Positions 1 through 8,738 of a DNA stretch of 64,000 nt are shown here, one piece after another. The DNA lies in NCBI RefSeq assembly GCF_900638555.1, contig NZ_LR134525.1:372001-436000 (forward strand). Reading direction: 5' to 3'. The notes under the pieces are model-generated. The model had not been told where the DNA came from. It did no database searches and saw only the letters and a program-made list of their open reading frames with translations. The DNA comes from Neisseria meningitidis (lineage in GTDB: Bacteria; Pseudomonadota; Gammaproteobacteria; Burkholderiales; Neisseriaceae). Numbering within the stretch: position 1 is the first letter of the stretch; each line of letters starts with the position of its first letter. The position numbers and the translations under genes are program-made.

Positions 1-12
1 TTCCAAATCGTC

Positions 13-405
13 ATTCCCACGAAAGTGGGAATCCAGACCATTGGGCGGCGGAAATATTCAAAAGTCGTCTGAAAATTCAGAGGTTCTAGATTCCCGTTTT
101 CACGGGAATGACGAAGGGTTGTGGGAATGACGAAGTTTTAGACGGCATTGAATACTTTGATGCTTTGGTGGGCTGAAGCCCACCCTACAATATAGAGAAA
201 ATGCCGCCAAACGGTATGGAAGCGGAAACAATGGTGGGGCTGGCTTCAGAAACAATGGTAGGGTGGGCTTCAGCCCACCGCTTTAGACGGCATCCGCGCA
301 CCGTCATTCCCGCGCAGGCGGGAATCCAGCCTTGTCGGCACGGAAACTTATCGGATAAAACGGTTTCTTCAACCCTACGCTCTAGATTCCCGTTTTCACG
401 GGAAT
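13..405. repeat. dRS3 repeats and GGTGGGCT palindromes
   Basis: No gene is visible here. Four dRS3 units (ATTCCC-N8-GGGAAT) lie at 13-32, 90-109, 306-325 and 386-405. Two copies of a short palindrome, GGTGGGCT-GA/TC-AGCCCACC, lie at 167-184 and 262-279. DUS-like cores separate them. This is typical neisserial repeat filler; short open frames through it follow the repeats and are not credible genes. Confidence 0.85.
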
Positions 406-440
406 GACGAAGAGTGTGAGAATGACGGTTCATAAATAAA

Positions 441-467
441 AAAACCTGCTTAAAACAAGCAGGTTTT
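441..467 (-). terminator. Terminator of tRNA-Glu
   Basis: The perfect inverted repeat AAAACCTGCTT (441-451) and AAGCAGGTTTT (457-467) has a 5-base loop. It lies just downstream of the minus-strand tRNA-Glu, and the A/T-rich arm ends supply the U-tract. Confidence 0.8.
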
Positions 468-472
468 TGAAT

Positions 473-548
473 TGGCACGCCCACGGGGATTCGAACCCCG
501 GTTGCCGCCGTGAAAGGGCAGTGTCCTAGGCCTCTAGACGATGGGCGC
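473..548 (-). tRNA. tRNA-Glu (anticodon TTC)
   Basis: A complete 76-nt cloverleaf with encoded CCA on the minus strand. The acceptor GCGCCCA pairs with TGGGCGT (one G-U pair), the anticodon loop is CTTTCAC (anticodon TTC) within GCCC/GGCG flanks, and the T-loop is TTCGAAT. It has its own promoter and terminator, so it looks monocistronic. Confidence 0.95.
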
Positions 549-560
549 GTGGGAATGGGC

Positions 561-588
561 ATTATACATACTTCTAGAAATTTAGCAA
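561..588 (-). promoter_or_regulatory. Promoter of tRNA-Glu
   Basis: On the minus strand, TTGCTA (583-588) and TATAAT (561-566) are separated by 16 bases. Transcription would start a few bases before the mature tRNA end at 548. Confidence 0.65.
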
Positions 589-612
589 TACGATGCCGTC
601 TGAAACTTCGTC

Positions 613-632
613 ATTCCCGCGAAAGCGGGAAT
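613..632. repeat. dRS3 repeat beside IS1655
   Basis: A single ATTCCC-N8-GGGAAT unit preceded by a DUS. The composite repeat that follows (it continues TTTTCAGACAACC) is the one interrupted by IS1655. Confidence 0.8.
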
Positions 633-661
633 CTAGAATCTCCAAGTTTTCAGACAACCTT

Positions 662-1735
662 GGATTCGGATTTCAAGTGCAACACTAGTGTATTAGTGGT
701 TGGAACAGATTCAAGAATAAAACACTTGGCGTTTCGTAGCCAAGTGTTTTTCTTGGTCGGTGGTTCAACTCATCTTGAACCCTGCGTATCTCCCGATCAC
801 TGATGTTACGGAAATCGGTTTGTTTGGGGAAGTATTGCCGGATGAGTCCGTTGGTGTTCTCATTCAGCCCTTTCTCCCAAGAATGGTAAGGGCGACAAAA
901 ATAAGTCTCCGCTTTCAATGCTTTGGTTATTTTGGTGTGTTGGTAGAACTCTTTGCCGTTATCCATGGTGATGGTGTGCACCCTGTCTTTATGTGCCTTT
1001 AATGTCCTAACAGCTGCCCGGGCAGTGTCTTCGGCTTTGAGGCTATCCAATTTGCAGATGATGGTGTAGCGGGTAACGCGTTCGACCAAGGTCAATAATG
1101 CGCTTTTCTGTCCTTTGCCGACAATGGTGTCGGCTTCCCAATCGCCGATACGGGATTTTTGGTCGACGATAGCGGGTCGGTTTTCTATGCCGACACGGTT
1201 GGGTACTTTGCCTCTGGTCCATGTGCTGCCGTAGCGTTTGCGGTAGGGTTTGCTGCATATTCTGAGATGTTGCCACAACGTGCTGCCGTTGCTTTTGTCT
1301 TGGCGAAGGTAGCGGTAAATGGTGCTGTGGTGGAGCGTGATCTGGTGGTGTTTGCGCAGGTAGGCGCATACTTGTTCGGGACTGAGTTTGCGGCGGATAA
1401 GGGTGTCGATGTGCTGAATCAGCTGCGAATCGAGCTTATAGGGTTGTCGCTTACGCTGTTTGATAGTCCGGCTTTGCCGCTGGGCTTTTTCGGCGCTGTA
1501 TTGCTGCCCTTGGGTGCGGTGCCGTCTGATTTCGCGGCTGATGGTGCTTTTGTGGCGGTTAAGCTGTTTGGCGATTTCGGTGACGGTGCAGTGGCGGAAC
1601 AGGTATTGGATGTGGTATCGTTCGCCTTGGGTCAGTTGCGTGTAGCTCATGGCAATCTTTCTTGCAGGAAAGGCCGTATGCTACCGCATACTGGCCTTTT
1701 TCTGTTAGGGAAAGTTGCACTTCAAATGCGAATCC
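662..1735 (-). mobile_element. IS1655, IS30 family insertion sequence
   Basis: The element of about 1.07 kb is bounded by imperfect inverted repeats: GGATTCGGATTTCAAGTGCA at the left (from 662) and its complement with two mismatches at the right (to 1735). One transposase ORF fills it. Left flank ...CAGACAACCTT and right flank ACCTTTGAATATTG share ACC(TT), so a 3-5 bp target duplication is likely and the exact ends are uncertain by a few bases. The target was a dRS3-linked composite repeat seen intact near 16480-16505. Confidence 0.85.
685..1650 (-). CDS. IS1655 transposase (IS30 family)
   Basis: This 321-residue DDE transposase moves IS1655. An N-terminal helix-turn-helix (about residues 1-60, TEIAKQLNRHKSTISREIRR) should bind the inverted repeats. 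The IS30 catalytic core follows, with DWEADTIVGKG (first Asp), TMDNGKEF (second Asp) and HSWEKGLNENTNGLIRQY (Glu). The length is normal for the family and no frameshift is visible, so the copy may be active. The ATG at 1650 leaves almost no space before the right inverted repeat, as usual for IS elements. Confidence 0.93.
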   Translation of the reverse strand: MSYTQLTQGERYHIQYLFRHCTVTEIAKQLNRHKSTISREIRRHRTQGQQYSAEKAQRQSRTIKQRKRQPYKLDSQLIQHIDTLIRRKLSPEQVCAYLRKHHQITLHHSTIYRYLRQDKSNGSTLWQHLRICSKPYRKRYGSTWTRGKVPNRVGIENRPAIVDQKSRIGDWEADTIVGKGQKSALLTLVERVTRYTIICKLDSLKAEDTARAAVRTLKAHKDRVHTITMDNGKEFYQHTKITKALKAETYFCRPYHSWEKGLNENTNGLIRQYFPKQTDFRNISDREIRRVQDELNHRPRKTLGYETPSVLFLNLFQPLIH

Positions 1736-1772
1736 GCCGACCTTTGAATATTGCCGCTGTCCAATGGTTTGG

Positions 1773-1865
1773 ATTCCCGCCTGTGCGGGAATGACGATTT
1801 GGAAATTACCCGAAACCCAAAAACAACTGAAACCGAACAGACCGGATTCCCGCCTGCGCGGGAAT
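1773..1865. repeat. Two dRS3 repeats between IS1655 and trkA
   Basis: dRS3 units lie at 1773-1792 and 1846-1865, followed by a DUS. Nothing coding is seen between IS1655 and the end of trkA. Confidence 0.8.
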
Positions 1866-1953
1866 AACGGTGGGGGACGATGCCGTCTGAAGCCCACCTA
1901 CCATTATTCCGCTTCCATACCGCTTGGCGGCAATGTGTCCGGAATGGGGCGGT

Positions 1954-3366
1954 TTATCCGAAAAAGCCCATTTTGACTTGGATGAGTTTTTCCAGTTCGT
2001 TCAGGATGCGCCGGCGCGAGACGAAAAAGATGATGTGGTCGCCGTCTTGGATGACGGTTTCGGTATGGTGTCCCATAATGGTTTCGCCGGTTCCGGCGCG
2101 GACGACGGCGGCAATGTGGCAGCCTTCGGGCCATTTGATGCCGCTGATGCGCCTGCCGATGATGGCGGAAGTTTTTTTGTCGCCGTGTGCGACGACTTCG
2201 ATGGCTTCCGCCGTGCCGCGCCGGATGGGGTGGACGGCAACGATGTCGCCGCGCCGGATGTGGGCGAGTATCGAGCCGATGGTGATGAGGTGGGGGGAGA
2301 CGACGATGTCGATTTTGTTGCCTTCGAGCAAATCGACGTAGCTTGAGCGGTTGACGATGCCGATGACGCGCTTCGCGCCGAGGTTTTTCGCCAAAAGGGC
2401 GGACATAATGTTGCTTTCGTCGTCGTTGGTCAGGGCGCAGAATACGTCGATTTCGTCGATGTATTCGTTGTCGAGCAGGGTTTCGTCGGTTGCCGAACCT
2501 TGCAGGACGAGGGTGTTGTCGAGGTTTTCGGCTATCCATTCGGCACGGCGCGGCCGGCATTCGATGATTTTGACGTTGTATGCGTGTTCGAGCTGCTTGG
2601 CGAGACGGTAGCCGATGTTGCCGCCGCCGGCAATCATGATGCGGCGGGTGCTGGTTTCTTTGGGGCGCAATTCGGGTATGACCGCGCCGATGTTTTCGGC
2701 GGCGGCGGCAAACAGGATTTCGTCGCCTTCGATGATGACGGTTTGCGGCGCGGGGACGATGAGGCGGTTGTTGCGGTAAACGGCGCAGATTTGGCAGTCG
2801 GCCCCGTCGGGCAAATCTTGGGCGATGTCGGCAATGCTGCGTCCGACAAGCAGTCCGCCGCGCCGCGCCTGTATGATGACCATCCGCACGCGGTCGTCTG
2901 CAAAACGTAAAACCTGCAATGCGCCCGGGCAGTCTATCAGGCCGGCAAGCTGTTCGGTAACGAGCTGTTCGGGGCTGATGGTTTCGGTTATGCCGAATAT
3001 GGAAAGGCTGCCGTTTTCGTTGTTTTCGAGCTTGGGGCTGAGGTATTCGAGGTATTCGCTGGAACGGACGCGCGCGATGCGGCCGGGGATGTTGAACAGG
3101 TCGGCGGCAACTTTGCAGGCGACGATGTTGGTTTCGTCGCTGCGGGAGAGCGCGAGCAGCAAGTCGGCATCTTCCGCGCCGGCGCGTTCTAATGTGAAGG
3201 GGGATGCGCCGTTGCCGAAAACGGTTTGGACATCGAGGCGGCTGCCTGTTTCCTGCAATGCTTTTTCGTCGATGTCGATAACGGTTACGTCGTTGTTGGG
3301 TATGGCGGCAAGGTTTTGTGCGACGGTAGAACCTACCTGTCCGTTGCCTAAAATGAGGATTTTCAC
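1954..3366 (-). CDS. trkA: Trk potassium uptake protein TrkA
   Basis: TrkA is the cytoplasmic NAD(H)-binding regulator of the Trk/Ktr potassium channel. The protein has two RCK halves. The first begins VKILILGNGQVGS, a Rossmann fold with GxGxxG at about residues 7-12. The second begins near residue 235 with RIMIAGGGNIGYRLAKQL. Each is followed by a TrkA-C domain. From the GTG at 3366 the product is 470 residues, close to the 458 of E. coli. An in-frame ATG at 3408 would add 14 residues of unlikely sequence, and neither start has a strong ribosome binding site. No trkH/trkG partner is next to it. Confidence 0.9.
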   Translation of the reverse strand: MKILILGNGQVGSTVAQNLAAIPNNDVTVIDIDEKALQETGSRLDVQTVFGNGASPFTLERAGAEDADLLLALSRSDETNIVACKVAADLFNIPGRIARVRSSEYLEYLSPKLENNENGSLSIFGITETISPEQLVTEQLAGLIDCPGALQVLRFADDRVRMVIIQARRGGLLVGRSIADIAQDLPDGADCQICAVYRNNRLIVPAPQTVIIEGDEILFAAAAENIGAVIPELRPKETSTRRIMIAGGGNIGYRLAKQLEHAYNVKIIECRPRRAEWIAENLDNTLVLQGSATDETLLDNEYIDEIDVFCALTNDDESNIMSALLAKNLGAKRVIGIVNRSSYVDLLEGNKIDIVVSPHLITIGSILAHIRRGDIVAVHPIRRGTAEAIEVVAHGDKKTSAIIGRRISGIKWPEGCHIAAVVRAGTGETIMGHHTETVIQDGDHIIFFVSRRRILNELEKLIQVKMGFFG

Positions 3367-3420
3367 GGTGTGGGTCGCCGAGTGATGAAATGGTGGATTG
3401 TACCGCAACCGGGGGCGGAA

Positions 3421-3457
3421 ATGCCGTCTGAAGGCAGATTTTGTGTTCAGACGGCAT
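3421..3457 (-). terminator. DUS-pair terminator after fumarase
   Basis: ATGCCGTCTGAA (3421-3432) and its complement (3446-3457) form a 12-bp stem just past the fumarase stop codon. Confidence 0.7.
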
Positions 3458-3463
3458 GGCGCC

Positions 3464-4987
3464 TCAAGATTCGACAGGGATGATGCCGATTTTCGCCTGC
3501 CATTTGGGCGGGGCGGTGGCGTGGATGGATTCGCCTTTGCTGTCTACGGCGACGGTTACGGGCATGTCTTTGACTTCAAATTCGTAAATGGCTTCCATGC
3601 CCAATTCGGGGAACGCCAAGACTTTGGAAGATTTGATGGCTTTTGCCACGAGATACGCCGCGCCGCCGACTGCCATGAGGTACACGGCTTTGTTGTCGGC
3701 GATGGCTTCGCAGGTGGCCGCGCCGCGCTCGGATTTGCCGATCATGCCCAAGAGGTCGGTTTGTTCGAGCATTTGGCGGGTGAATTTGTCCATGCGGGTG
3801 GCGGTGGTCGGACCTGCTGGGCCGACGATTTCGTCGCCGACCGGATCGACGGGGCCGACGTAGTAAATCAGGCGGTTGGTGAAATCGACGGGCAATTCTT
3901 CGCCTTTGTCGAGCATATCGACGAGGCGTTTGTGTGCGGCATCGCGGCCGGTGAGGATTTTGCCGTTCAACAGCAATACGTCGCCGGTTTTCCAGCTTGC
4001 CACTTCTTCTTTGGTCAGCTTGTCGACATCGACGCGTTTGCCGTTGTCGGGGCTGTAAGTCAAATCGGGCCAGTCTTCGACGCGCGGCGGCGTGAGTTCG
4101 ACAGGGCCTGAGCCGTCCAATTCAAATTCGACGTGGCGGGTGGCGGCGCAGTTCGGAATCATGGCAATCGGTTTGGAGGCGGCGTGGGTCGGGTAATCGA
4201 GGATTTTCACGTCCAACACGGTGGTCAGACCGCCCAAGCCTTGCGCGCCGATGCCTAGCGCGTTGACTTTTTCAAAGAGTTCGAGGCGCAGGGCTTCGGT
4301 GGTGGACAATTCCGCGCCGGACGCGGCTTTTTCCTGCAATTCTTGGATGTCGATGTGGCTCATCAGGGATTCTTTCGCCATCAACACGGCTTTTTCGGGC
4401 GTACCGCCGATGCCGATGCCCAAGATGCCGGGAGGACACCAGCCCGCGCCCATGGTCGGAATGGTTTTCAATACCCAATCGACGATGTTGTCGGAAGGGT
4501 TGAGCATGGCGAGTTTGGATTTGTTTTCAGAACCGCCGCCTTTTGCCGCGCAGGTTACTTCGACTTTGTCGCCCGGCACGATGCTCATATGGATGACGGC
4601 GGGCGTGTTGTCTTTGGTATTTTGGCGTTTGCCGGCGGGGTCGGCGAGAACGGAAGCGCGCAGCGTATTGCCTTCCCAAGTGTAGGCGCGGCGCACGCCT
4701 TCGTTAACCATCTCTTCGACGCTCATGTCTGCATCCCATTGCACATCCATACCGACTTTCAAAAACACGGTCGCGATACCGGTATCTTGGCAGATGGGGC
4801 GGTTGTTTTCGGCACACATGCGGCTGTTGACCAAAATCTGCGTCATCGCGTCTTTGGCGGCGGGGTTTTCTTCCTTCTGCCACGCCTTATAAAGCGCGTC
4901 GATGTAGTCTTTGGGATGGTAGTAGCTGATGAATTGGAAGGCATCGCAAATGCTTTGGATAAAGTCTTCCTGTTTGATGACGGTCAT
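3464..4987 (-). CDS. fumA/fumB-like: Class I fumarate hydratase (4Fe-4S)
   Basis: This TCA-cycle enzyme interconverts fumarate and malate. The 507-residue protein is the one-chain class I type, which needs a 4Fe-4S cluster. Candidate cluster cysteines are in RPICQDTG (near residue 66), MIPNCAATRH and the GAATCEAIADN region; GPAGPTTATRMDKF is the conserved C-terminal motif. The ATG at 4987 is preceded by AAGGAACAC, a good ribosome binding site; the open frame runs further upstream without family similarity. The cluster makes the enzyme iron-dependent. Its orientation and terminator suggest a single-gene unit. Confidence 0.93.
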   Translation of the reverse strand: MTVIKQEDFIQSICDAFQFISYYHPKDYIDALYKAWQKEENPAAKDAMTQILVNSRMCAENNRPICQDTGIATVFLKVGMDVQWDADMSVEEMVNEGVRRAYTWEGNTLRASVLADPAGKRQNTKDNTPAVIHMSIVPGDKVEVTCAAKGGGSENKSKLAMLNPSDNIVDWVLKTIPTMGAGWCPPGILGIGIGGTPEKAVLMAKESLMSHIDIQELQEKAASGAELSTTEALRLELFEKVNALGIGAQGLGGLTTVLDVKILDYPTHAASKPIAMIPNCAATRHVEFELDGSGPVELTPPRVEDWPDLTYSPDNGKRVDVDKLTKEEVASWKTGDVLLLNGKILTGRDAAHKRLVDMLDKGEELPVDFTNRLIYYVGPVDPVGDEIVGPAGPTTATRMDKFTRQMLEQTDLLGMIGKSERGAATCEAIADNKAVYLMAVGGAAYLVAKAIKSSKVLAFPELGMEAIYEFEVKDMPVTVAVDSKGESIHATAPPKWQAKIGIIPVES

Positions 4988-5293
4988 GATTGTGTTCCTT
5001 TTCAAGGTTGTGGCGGTAAGTGTCTGCTGCTGTTTTAAACAACCTTTTTGAAGGCTGTTTTTTATCAGGTTGAAATAGTGCCAGCGTTTGTACGGTAAAG
5101 ACAATACATAATTCTAATCTCTTGATTATCAATTTGTTTTAATAAAATACTGTTTTACTCGGATTTTGATATTTGTAATCTTTGCCTGTTGCTTTGCGGT
5201 AGGGAGAAATCAGCAGGCAGTTCATTGTAGGCCGATTGATGAACAATGCCGTCTGAAAGGGCTTCAGACGGCATTGTGTTCGGATGGGCGGGC
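4988..5293. other. Intergenic region upstream of fumarase
   Basis: About 300 bases without a gene. The part near 5100-5160 is AT-rich and probably holds the fumarase promoter on the minus strand, but I cannot pick one convincing -35/-10 pair. The right end holds a DUS-pair terminator for the gene at 5294. Confidence 0.5.
5246..5274 (-). terminator. DUS-pair terminator of the amino-acid-binding lipoprotein gene
   Basis: ATGCCGTCTGAA and its inverse copy form a 12-bp stem with a 5-base loop, 20 bases past the stop codon of the minus-strand gene. Confidence 0.75.
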
Positions 5294-6100
5294 TTATTTT
5301 GCGGCCTGTCCGTCTTCTTTTGCAAAATATTTGGCGTAGATTTTGTCGTATTCGCCGCTTTCGCGTACTTTTTTCAACGCATCGTTCAGCATTTTGACGG
5401 TTGCTTCGTCGCCTTTGCGTACCGCGATGCCGTAGTGTTCGGTGGTGAAGTCGGGCAGGGTAACGAAGTCCATCCCTTTGGTCGGATTGTTTTTCACATA
5501 ATTGGCGATGACTGCGCTGTCGCTGACCACGGAATCCAAGCCGCCGTTTTCCAGTTCTTTGATAATCAGGGGAACGTTTTCAAAGCGCGCGATTTTCGGG
5601 TTGTCGTTGCCCAAGAGTTTGGATACGGAGAAATCGCCCGTGTAGCCGGTTACCACGCCGACTTTGTTCATGTTTTTCAAATCTTCGGAAGAAGATATTT
5701 TTTTGCCTTTCGGAACGAGGACGACTTGGGTGATTTCAAAATACGGGTCGCTGAAGTCCATAGACTGTTTGCGGTCGTCGGTAATGGTTACGCCCGACAT
5801 CACAACGTCCGCATCGCCGTTGTTCAAGGCGGGGAAAAGGCTGTCCCACGGCTGGTGTTTGAATTCGATTTTAAAATTGCCCGCCTTCGCCATCGCGTTC
5901 ATCAAATCCACATCGAAACCTTCGACATTGCCTTTCGAGTCTAAAGATTCAAAGGGGGCAAACTCGGCGTTGGAAGCCACGCGGTACACTTTGTCGGGAT
6001 TTGCGGCGGGCGCGGCGGCATCTTTACCCTGACCGCCGCAGGCAGACAGCGCGAGCGCGGAACAGGCAAGGGCGGCGGCAATCCATTTTTTCATATTCAT
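5294..6100 (-). CDS. Amino-acid ABC transporter substrate-binding lipoprotein
   Basis: This 268-residue periplasmic solute-binding protein of the polar amino acid family (SBP_bac_3) is anchored as a lipoprotein: signal peptide MNMKKWIAAALACSALALSAC with lipobox LSAC and acylated Cys21. The body has family motifs such as RVASNAEFAPFESLD, GFDVDLMNAMAKAG, WDSLFPALNNGDADVVMSG and TDDRKQSMDFSDPYF. The start at 6100 has GGAA eight bases upstream. No permease or ATPase gene is adjacent, so its partners are encoded elsewhere. The substrate (cystine, arginine or another amino acid) cannot be decided from sequence alone. Confidence 0.9.
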   Translation of the reverse strand: MNMKKWIAAALACSALALSACGGQGKDAAAPAANPDKVYRVASNAEFAPFESLDSKGNVEGFDVDLMNAMAKAGNFKIEFKHQPWDSLFPALNNGDADVVMSGVTITDDRKQSMDFSDPYFEITQVVLVPKGKKISSSEDLKNMNKVGVVTGYTGDFSVSKLLGNDNPKIARFENVPLIIKELENGGLDSVVSDSAVIANYVKNNPTKGMDFVTLPDFTTEHYGIAVRKGDEATVKMLNDALKKVRESGEYDKIYAKYFAKEDGQAAK

Positions 6101-6151
6101 CAAAATTCCTTTCGGTAATCAAAAAGCCTAAAAAATCAGTTTAACATAAAA

Positions 6152-6403
6152 TTAACGTTCTTTTTCACGGAAAAACGCATAAGTAACGTCGTGGAACAAA
6201 TCCGTATGCGGGCTGTCCTCATAGCTCAATTCTGCCAAGGCGTCTTCAAATGCAAGCTGGATGGACTCGACCGCGACTTCGGCGGTGTCGGCGGGAAGGG
6301 CGCGGATCAGGGCTTTGAAGGCGGTGGACAGGACGTGGTTCTGCATACGCAGCACGTCGTTCGCCTCTTCCAGATATTCCAAACGCTGTTCGATGCTGCT
6401 CAT
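6152..6403 (-). CDS. Small conserved acidic protein, unknown function
   Basis: The 83-residue product begins MSSIEQRLEYLEEANDVLRM, an N-terminal heptad-like helix that looks like a short coiled coil of the SlyX type, followed by an acidic helical part. It has no signal peptide or membrane segment, so it is probably cytoplasmic. The ATG at 6403 has GAGGATACATC upstream, a good ribosome binding site. The gene is divergent from the one at 6503. Function is not recognised. Confidence 0.75.
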   Translation of the reverse strand: MSSIEQRLEYLEEANDVLRMQNHVLSTAFKALIRALPADTAEVAVESIQLAFEDALAELSYEDSPHTDLFHDVTYAFFREKER

Positions 6404-6502
6404 GATGTATCCTCGCGAATCTGTTAAAATGCGCCATTATATCAAACCGCGCTTTGGGCGCGGGTTTGTCTGCCTGCAAAGATTAAGAACCGGAAGCCGA
6501 AA

Positions 6503-7264
6503 ATGGATGCGAATAAAGAGCCGAATTGGGAAAAACGTTTGGAAAACCTGCGTCAGACGCGCCGTATGAAGGCAGTGCCGACTTACGCGCCGCTGTCCCG
6601 CCCCTCTGAAACCGGAACGGACGCGCCTGTGCCGAAACTGGACGATGAGAGCCGAGCCCGTGTGTTGAAGGCGTATCTGAAAAAATGGCAGGAGGAACAC
6701 AATGCCGCCGTTGCCGATTGCGGCGAGGAAGTCGAAACCGACCCGATGATCGTCCTTCAGGAAAACTGGCTCAACGCGCAGGCTTCCCTGCAAATGTCGG
6801 TTTCGGAAAAACACATCGAATCGCGGCGGAGAATCCGGTTTGATGCCAAAAAAGACAGTGCCGAATTTGAAACCGGACAGATTGAAGGCGGGGAAAACGC
6901 CGATGCGGCAGAATCGGGTACGGCGGCAGACGGGGTTGCGGAAAACGGCGAAGGCGGTGCGGAAGAAGCGTTGATGCCCGTCCAAATCAATATTCTGAAC
7001 CCGAAAGCCGTCAACCGGCGCGAAGTGTTCTGCCTGTCCGAACAGGAGCTGACCGAACGGCTGATCAAACGCCTGCGCCCGCATCTGACCGATACCGTCA
7101 ACGGTATCATCCGTACGGCGGTGCAAAAGCAGATGGCGGTTTTTACCTATCAGCTCCAGCAGATGCTGCACGAGCAGGCGGGTGCGGTAGTCGAAGACGT
7201 GTTGGAACACGATGTCCGCAAAATCCTCAACGACATCAAGTACGAGTTAAAATACAAACGCTGA
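6503..7264 (+). CDS. Hypothetical acidic cytoplasmic protein
   Basis: The 253-residue product has no signal peptide or membrane segment. A charged N-terminal part (about 1-125, rich in Glu, Lys and Arg) is joined by a low-complexity Gly/Ala/Glu linker (about 128-160) to a C-terminal helical domain (about 170-253) ending KILNDIKYELKYKR. I do not recognise a family. The gene is divergent from the small gene at 6152 and is closed by a DUS-pair terminator, so it looks monocistronic. Confidence 0.75.
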   Translation: MDANKEPNWEKRLENLRQTRRMKAVPTYAPLSRPSETGTDAPVPKLDDESRARVLKAYLKKWQEEHNAAVADCGEEVETDPMIVLQENWLNAQASLQMSVSEKHIESRRRIRFDAKKDSAEFETGQIEGGENADAAESGTAADGVAENGEGGAEEALMPVQINILNPKAVNRREVFCLSEQELTERLIKRLRPHLTDTVNGIIRTAVQKQMAVFTYQLQQMLHEQAGAVVEDVLEHDVRKILNDIKYELKYKR

Positions 7265-7269
7265 TTGCC

Positions 7270-7299
7270 ATGCCGTCTGAAAGCCGTTTCAGACGGCAT
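7270..7299 (+). terminator. DUS-pair terminator
   Basis: ATGCCGTCTGAA and its inverse form a 12-bp stem with a 6-base loop, six bases after the stop codon of the gene at 6503. Confidence 0.75.
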
Positions 7300-7351
7300 T
7301 TGCATTCTCACCCGACTTGAAAGCATCATAGAACAGGCGCAAAATATTAAT

Positions 7352-7505
7352 ATAGTGGATTAACAAAAATCAGGACAAGGCGACGAAGCCGAAGACAGTA
7401 CAAATAGTACGGAACCGATTCACTTGGTGCTTCAGCACCTTAGAGAATCGTTCTCTTTGAGCTAAGGCGAGGCAACGCTGTACTGGTTTTTGTTAATCCA
7501 CTATA
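7352..7505. repeat. Correia element, full-length (154 bp), upstream of metZ
   Basis: Terminal inverted repeats TATAGTGGATTAACAAAAA and its complement end this element. It has the ~50-bp internal segment (GGTGCTTCAGCACC... AGAGAATCGTTCTCT) of the long form, known to carry an IHF site. It ends 57 bases before the metZ start. Confidence 0.95.
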
Positions 7506-7561
7506 AATTAAACAACGGGCGCACGCTCCGTTGCCGAACGGATAAAACCGAGGAATCACCG

Positions 7562-8731
7562 ATGAGCAAAAAACTCCATCCGCAAACGCTCGCCATACGC
7601 GGCGGCAAAGAACAAACCGAATACCGCGAACACAATCAGGCATTGTTCCTGACCAGCAGCTTCATGTGGGACAACGCCCAACACGCTGCCGATTTGTTTT
7701 CAAAAAAAATCAAAGGCTTCACTTATACCCGTACCGCCAACCCGACCACAGCCGCCTTTGAAAAACGCATCGCCGCTTTGGAAGGTGCGGAACGCGCGGT
7801 CGCCACTTCGACCGGCATGTCCGCGATTCAGGCGGCGTTTTTCACCTTTTTGCAGGCGGGCGACCATGTGATTTCCAGCCGCAGCCTGTTCGGCACGACC
7901 GTCGGCTTTATCAATAACATCGTTACCAAATTCGGCATCGAAGTGAGTCACGTGTCGCCGACTGATATAAACGAATGGAAAGCCGCCGTCAAAGCCAACA
8001 CCAAACTGCTGTTTTTGGAAACGCCGTCCAATCCCTTGGGAGAAGTGGCCGACTTGGAAGCCTTGGCGGAATTGGCGCACGGCATCGGCGCGCTCTTGGT
8101 GGTGGACAACAGCCTGCTGTCGCCTGTCGGCTCTCAGCCTTTGAAACACGGCGCGGATATTTCCGTTTCCTCCGCGACCAAAGCCATAGACGGACACGGG
8201 CGCGTGATGGGCGGCGTGTTGGCGGGTTCGGAAGAACTGATGGCGCAGGTCGCCGTTTACTGCAACTCTTGCGGGCTGGCAATGTCGCCGTTTAACGCAT
8301 GGCAGTTGTTGAGCGGCGTGGAAACCCTGTCTCTGCGTATGGAAAAACAGTTCGACAACGCCTTGAAAATCGCGCAATGGCTGCAAGCGCAGCCGCAGGT
8401 TCAAGCCGTGTATTACACCGGATTACCCGACCATCCTCAGGCGGAGCTTATCCGCAAACAGCAAAACGGCGGCGGCATCGTCATCGGCTTTGAAGTCGCC
8501 GACCAAGCAGCCGCGTGGAAAGTCGTGGACGGCGTCGAACTTTTCTCCCGTACCGCCAACCTCGGCGACGTGCGCTCGACCATTACCCATCCGTGGACAA
8601 CCACGCACGGCAGGATGCAGCCCGAAGAAAAACTCGCCGCCAACATCCGCCCCGGATTGGTGCGCCTGTCGGTCGGTTTGGAATATGTTGGCGATTTGAT
8701 TGACGATTTGAAACAGGCACTCGCGCGCTGA
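7562..8731 (+). CDS. metZ: O-succinylhomoserine sulfhydrylase (MetZ)
   Basis: This PLP enzyme of the Cys/Met metabolism family makes homocysteine from O-succinylhomoserine and sulfide in methionine synthesis. The 389-residue product has the substrate/cofactor motif FTYTRTANPT (54-63) and the PLP lysine in SVSSATKAIDGHGR (Lys207). The N-terminus (MSKKLHPQTLAIRGG) and length fit MetZ better than cystathionine gamma-synthase, although the two are close relatives. The ATG at 7562 follows GAGGAATCACC. An in-frame upstream extension would run into the Correia element and is rejected. Confidence 0.88.
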   Translation: MSKKLHPQTLAIRGGKEQTEYREHNQALFLTSSFMWDNAQHAADLFSKKIKGFTYTRTANPTTAAFEKRIAALEGAERAVATSTGMSAIQAAFFTFLQAGDHVISSRSLFGTTVGFINNIVTKFGIEVSHVSPTDINEWKAAVKANTKLLFLETPSNPLGEVADLEALAELAHGIGALLVVDNSLLSPVGSQPLKHGADISVSSATKAIDGHGRVMGGVLAGSEELMAQVAVYCNSCGLAMSPFNAWQLLSGVETLSLRMEKQFDNALKIAQWLQAQPQVQAVYYTGLPDHPQAELIRKQQNGGGIVIGFEVADQAAAWKVVDGVELFSRTANLGDVRSTITHPWTTTHGRMQPEEKLAANIRPGLVRLSVGLEYVGDLIDDLKQALAR

Positions 8732-8738
8732 TTGCGTG

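Noticed and set aside
201..407. Short frame through dRS3 and palindromic repeats
   Set aside because: It consists of repeated elements seen in many intergenic places.
1159..1794. Long open frame opposite the IS1655 transposase
   Set aside because: It is the complement of a clear IS30-family transposase and has no family features or ribosome binding site.
1904..3457. Long Arg/His-rich frame overlapping trkA
   Set aside because: Shifted-frame reading of a GC-rich gene; composition is typical of a shadow and TrkA is unambiguous.
5110..5140. Fur-box-like GATAATC/TTGATTATC sequence before fumarase
   Set aside because: Only about half of the 19-bp consensus matches by eye, and the region is simply AT-rich.
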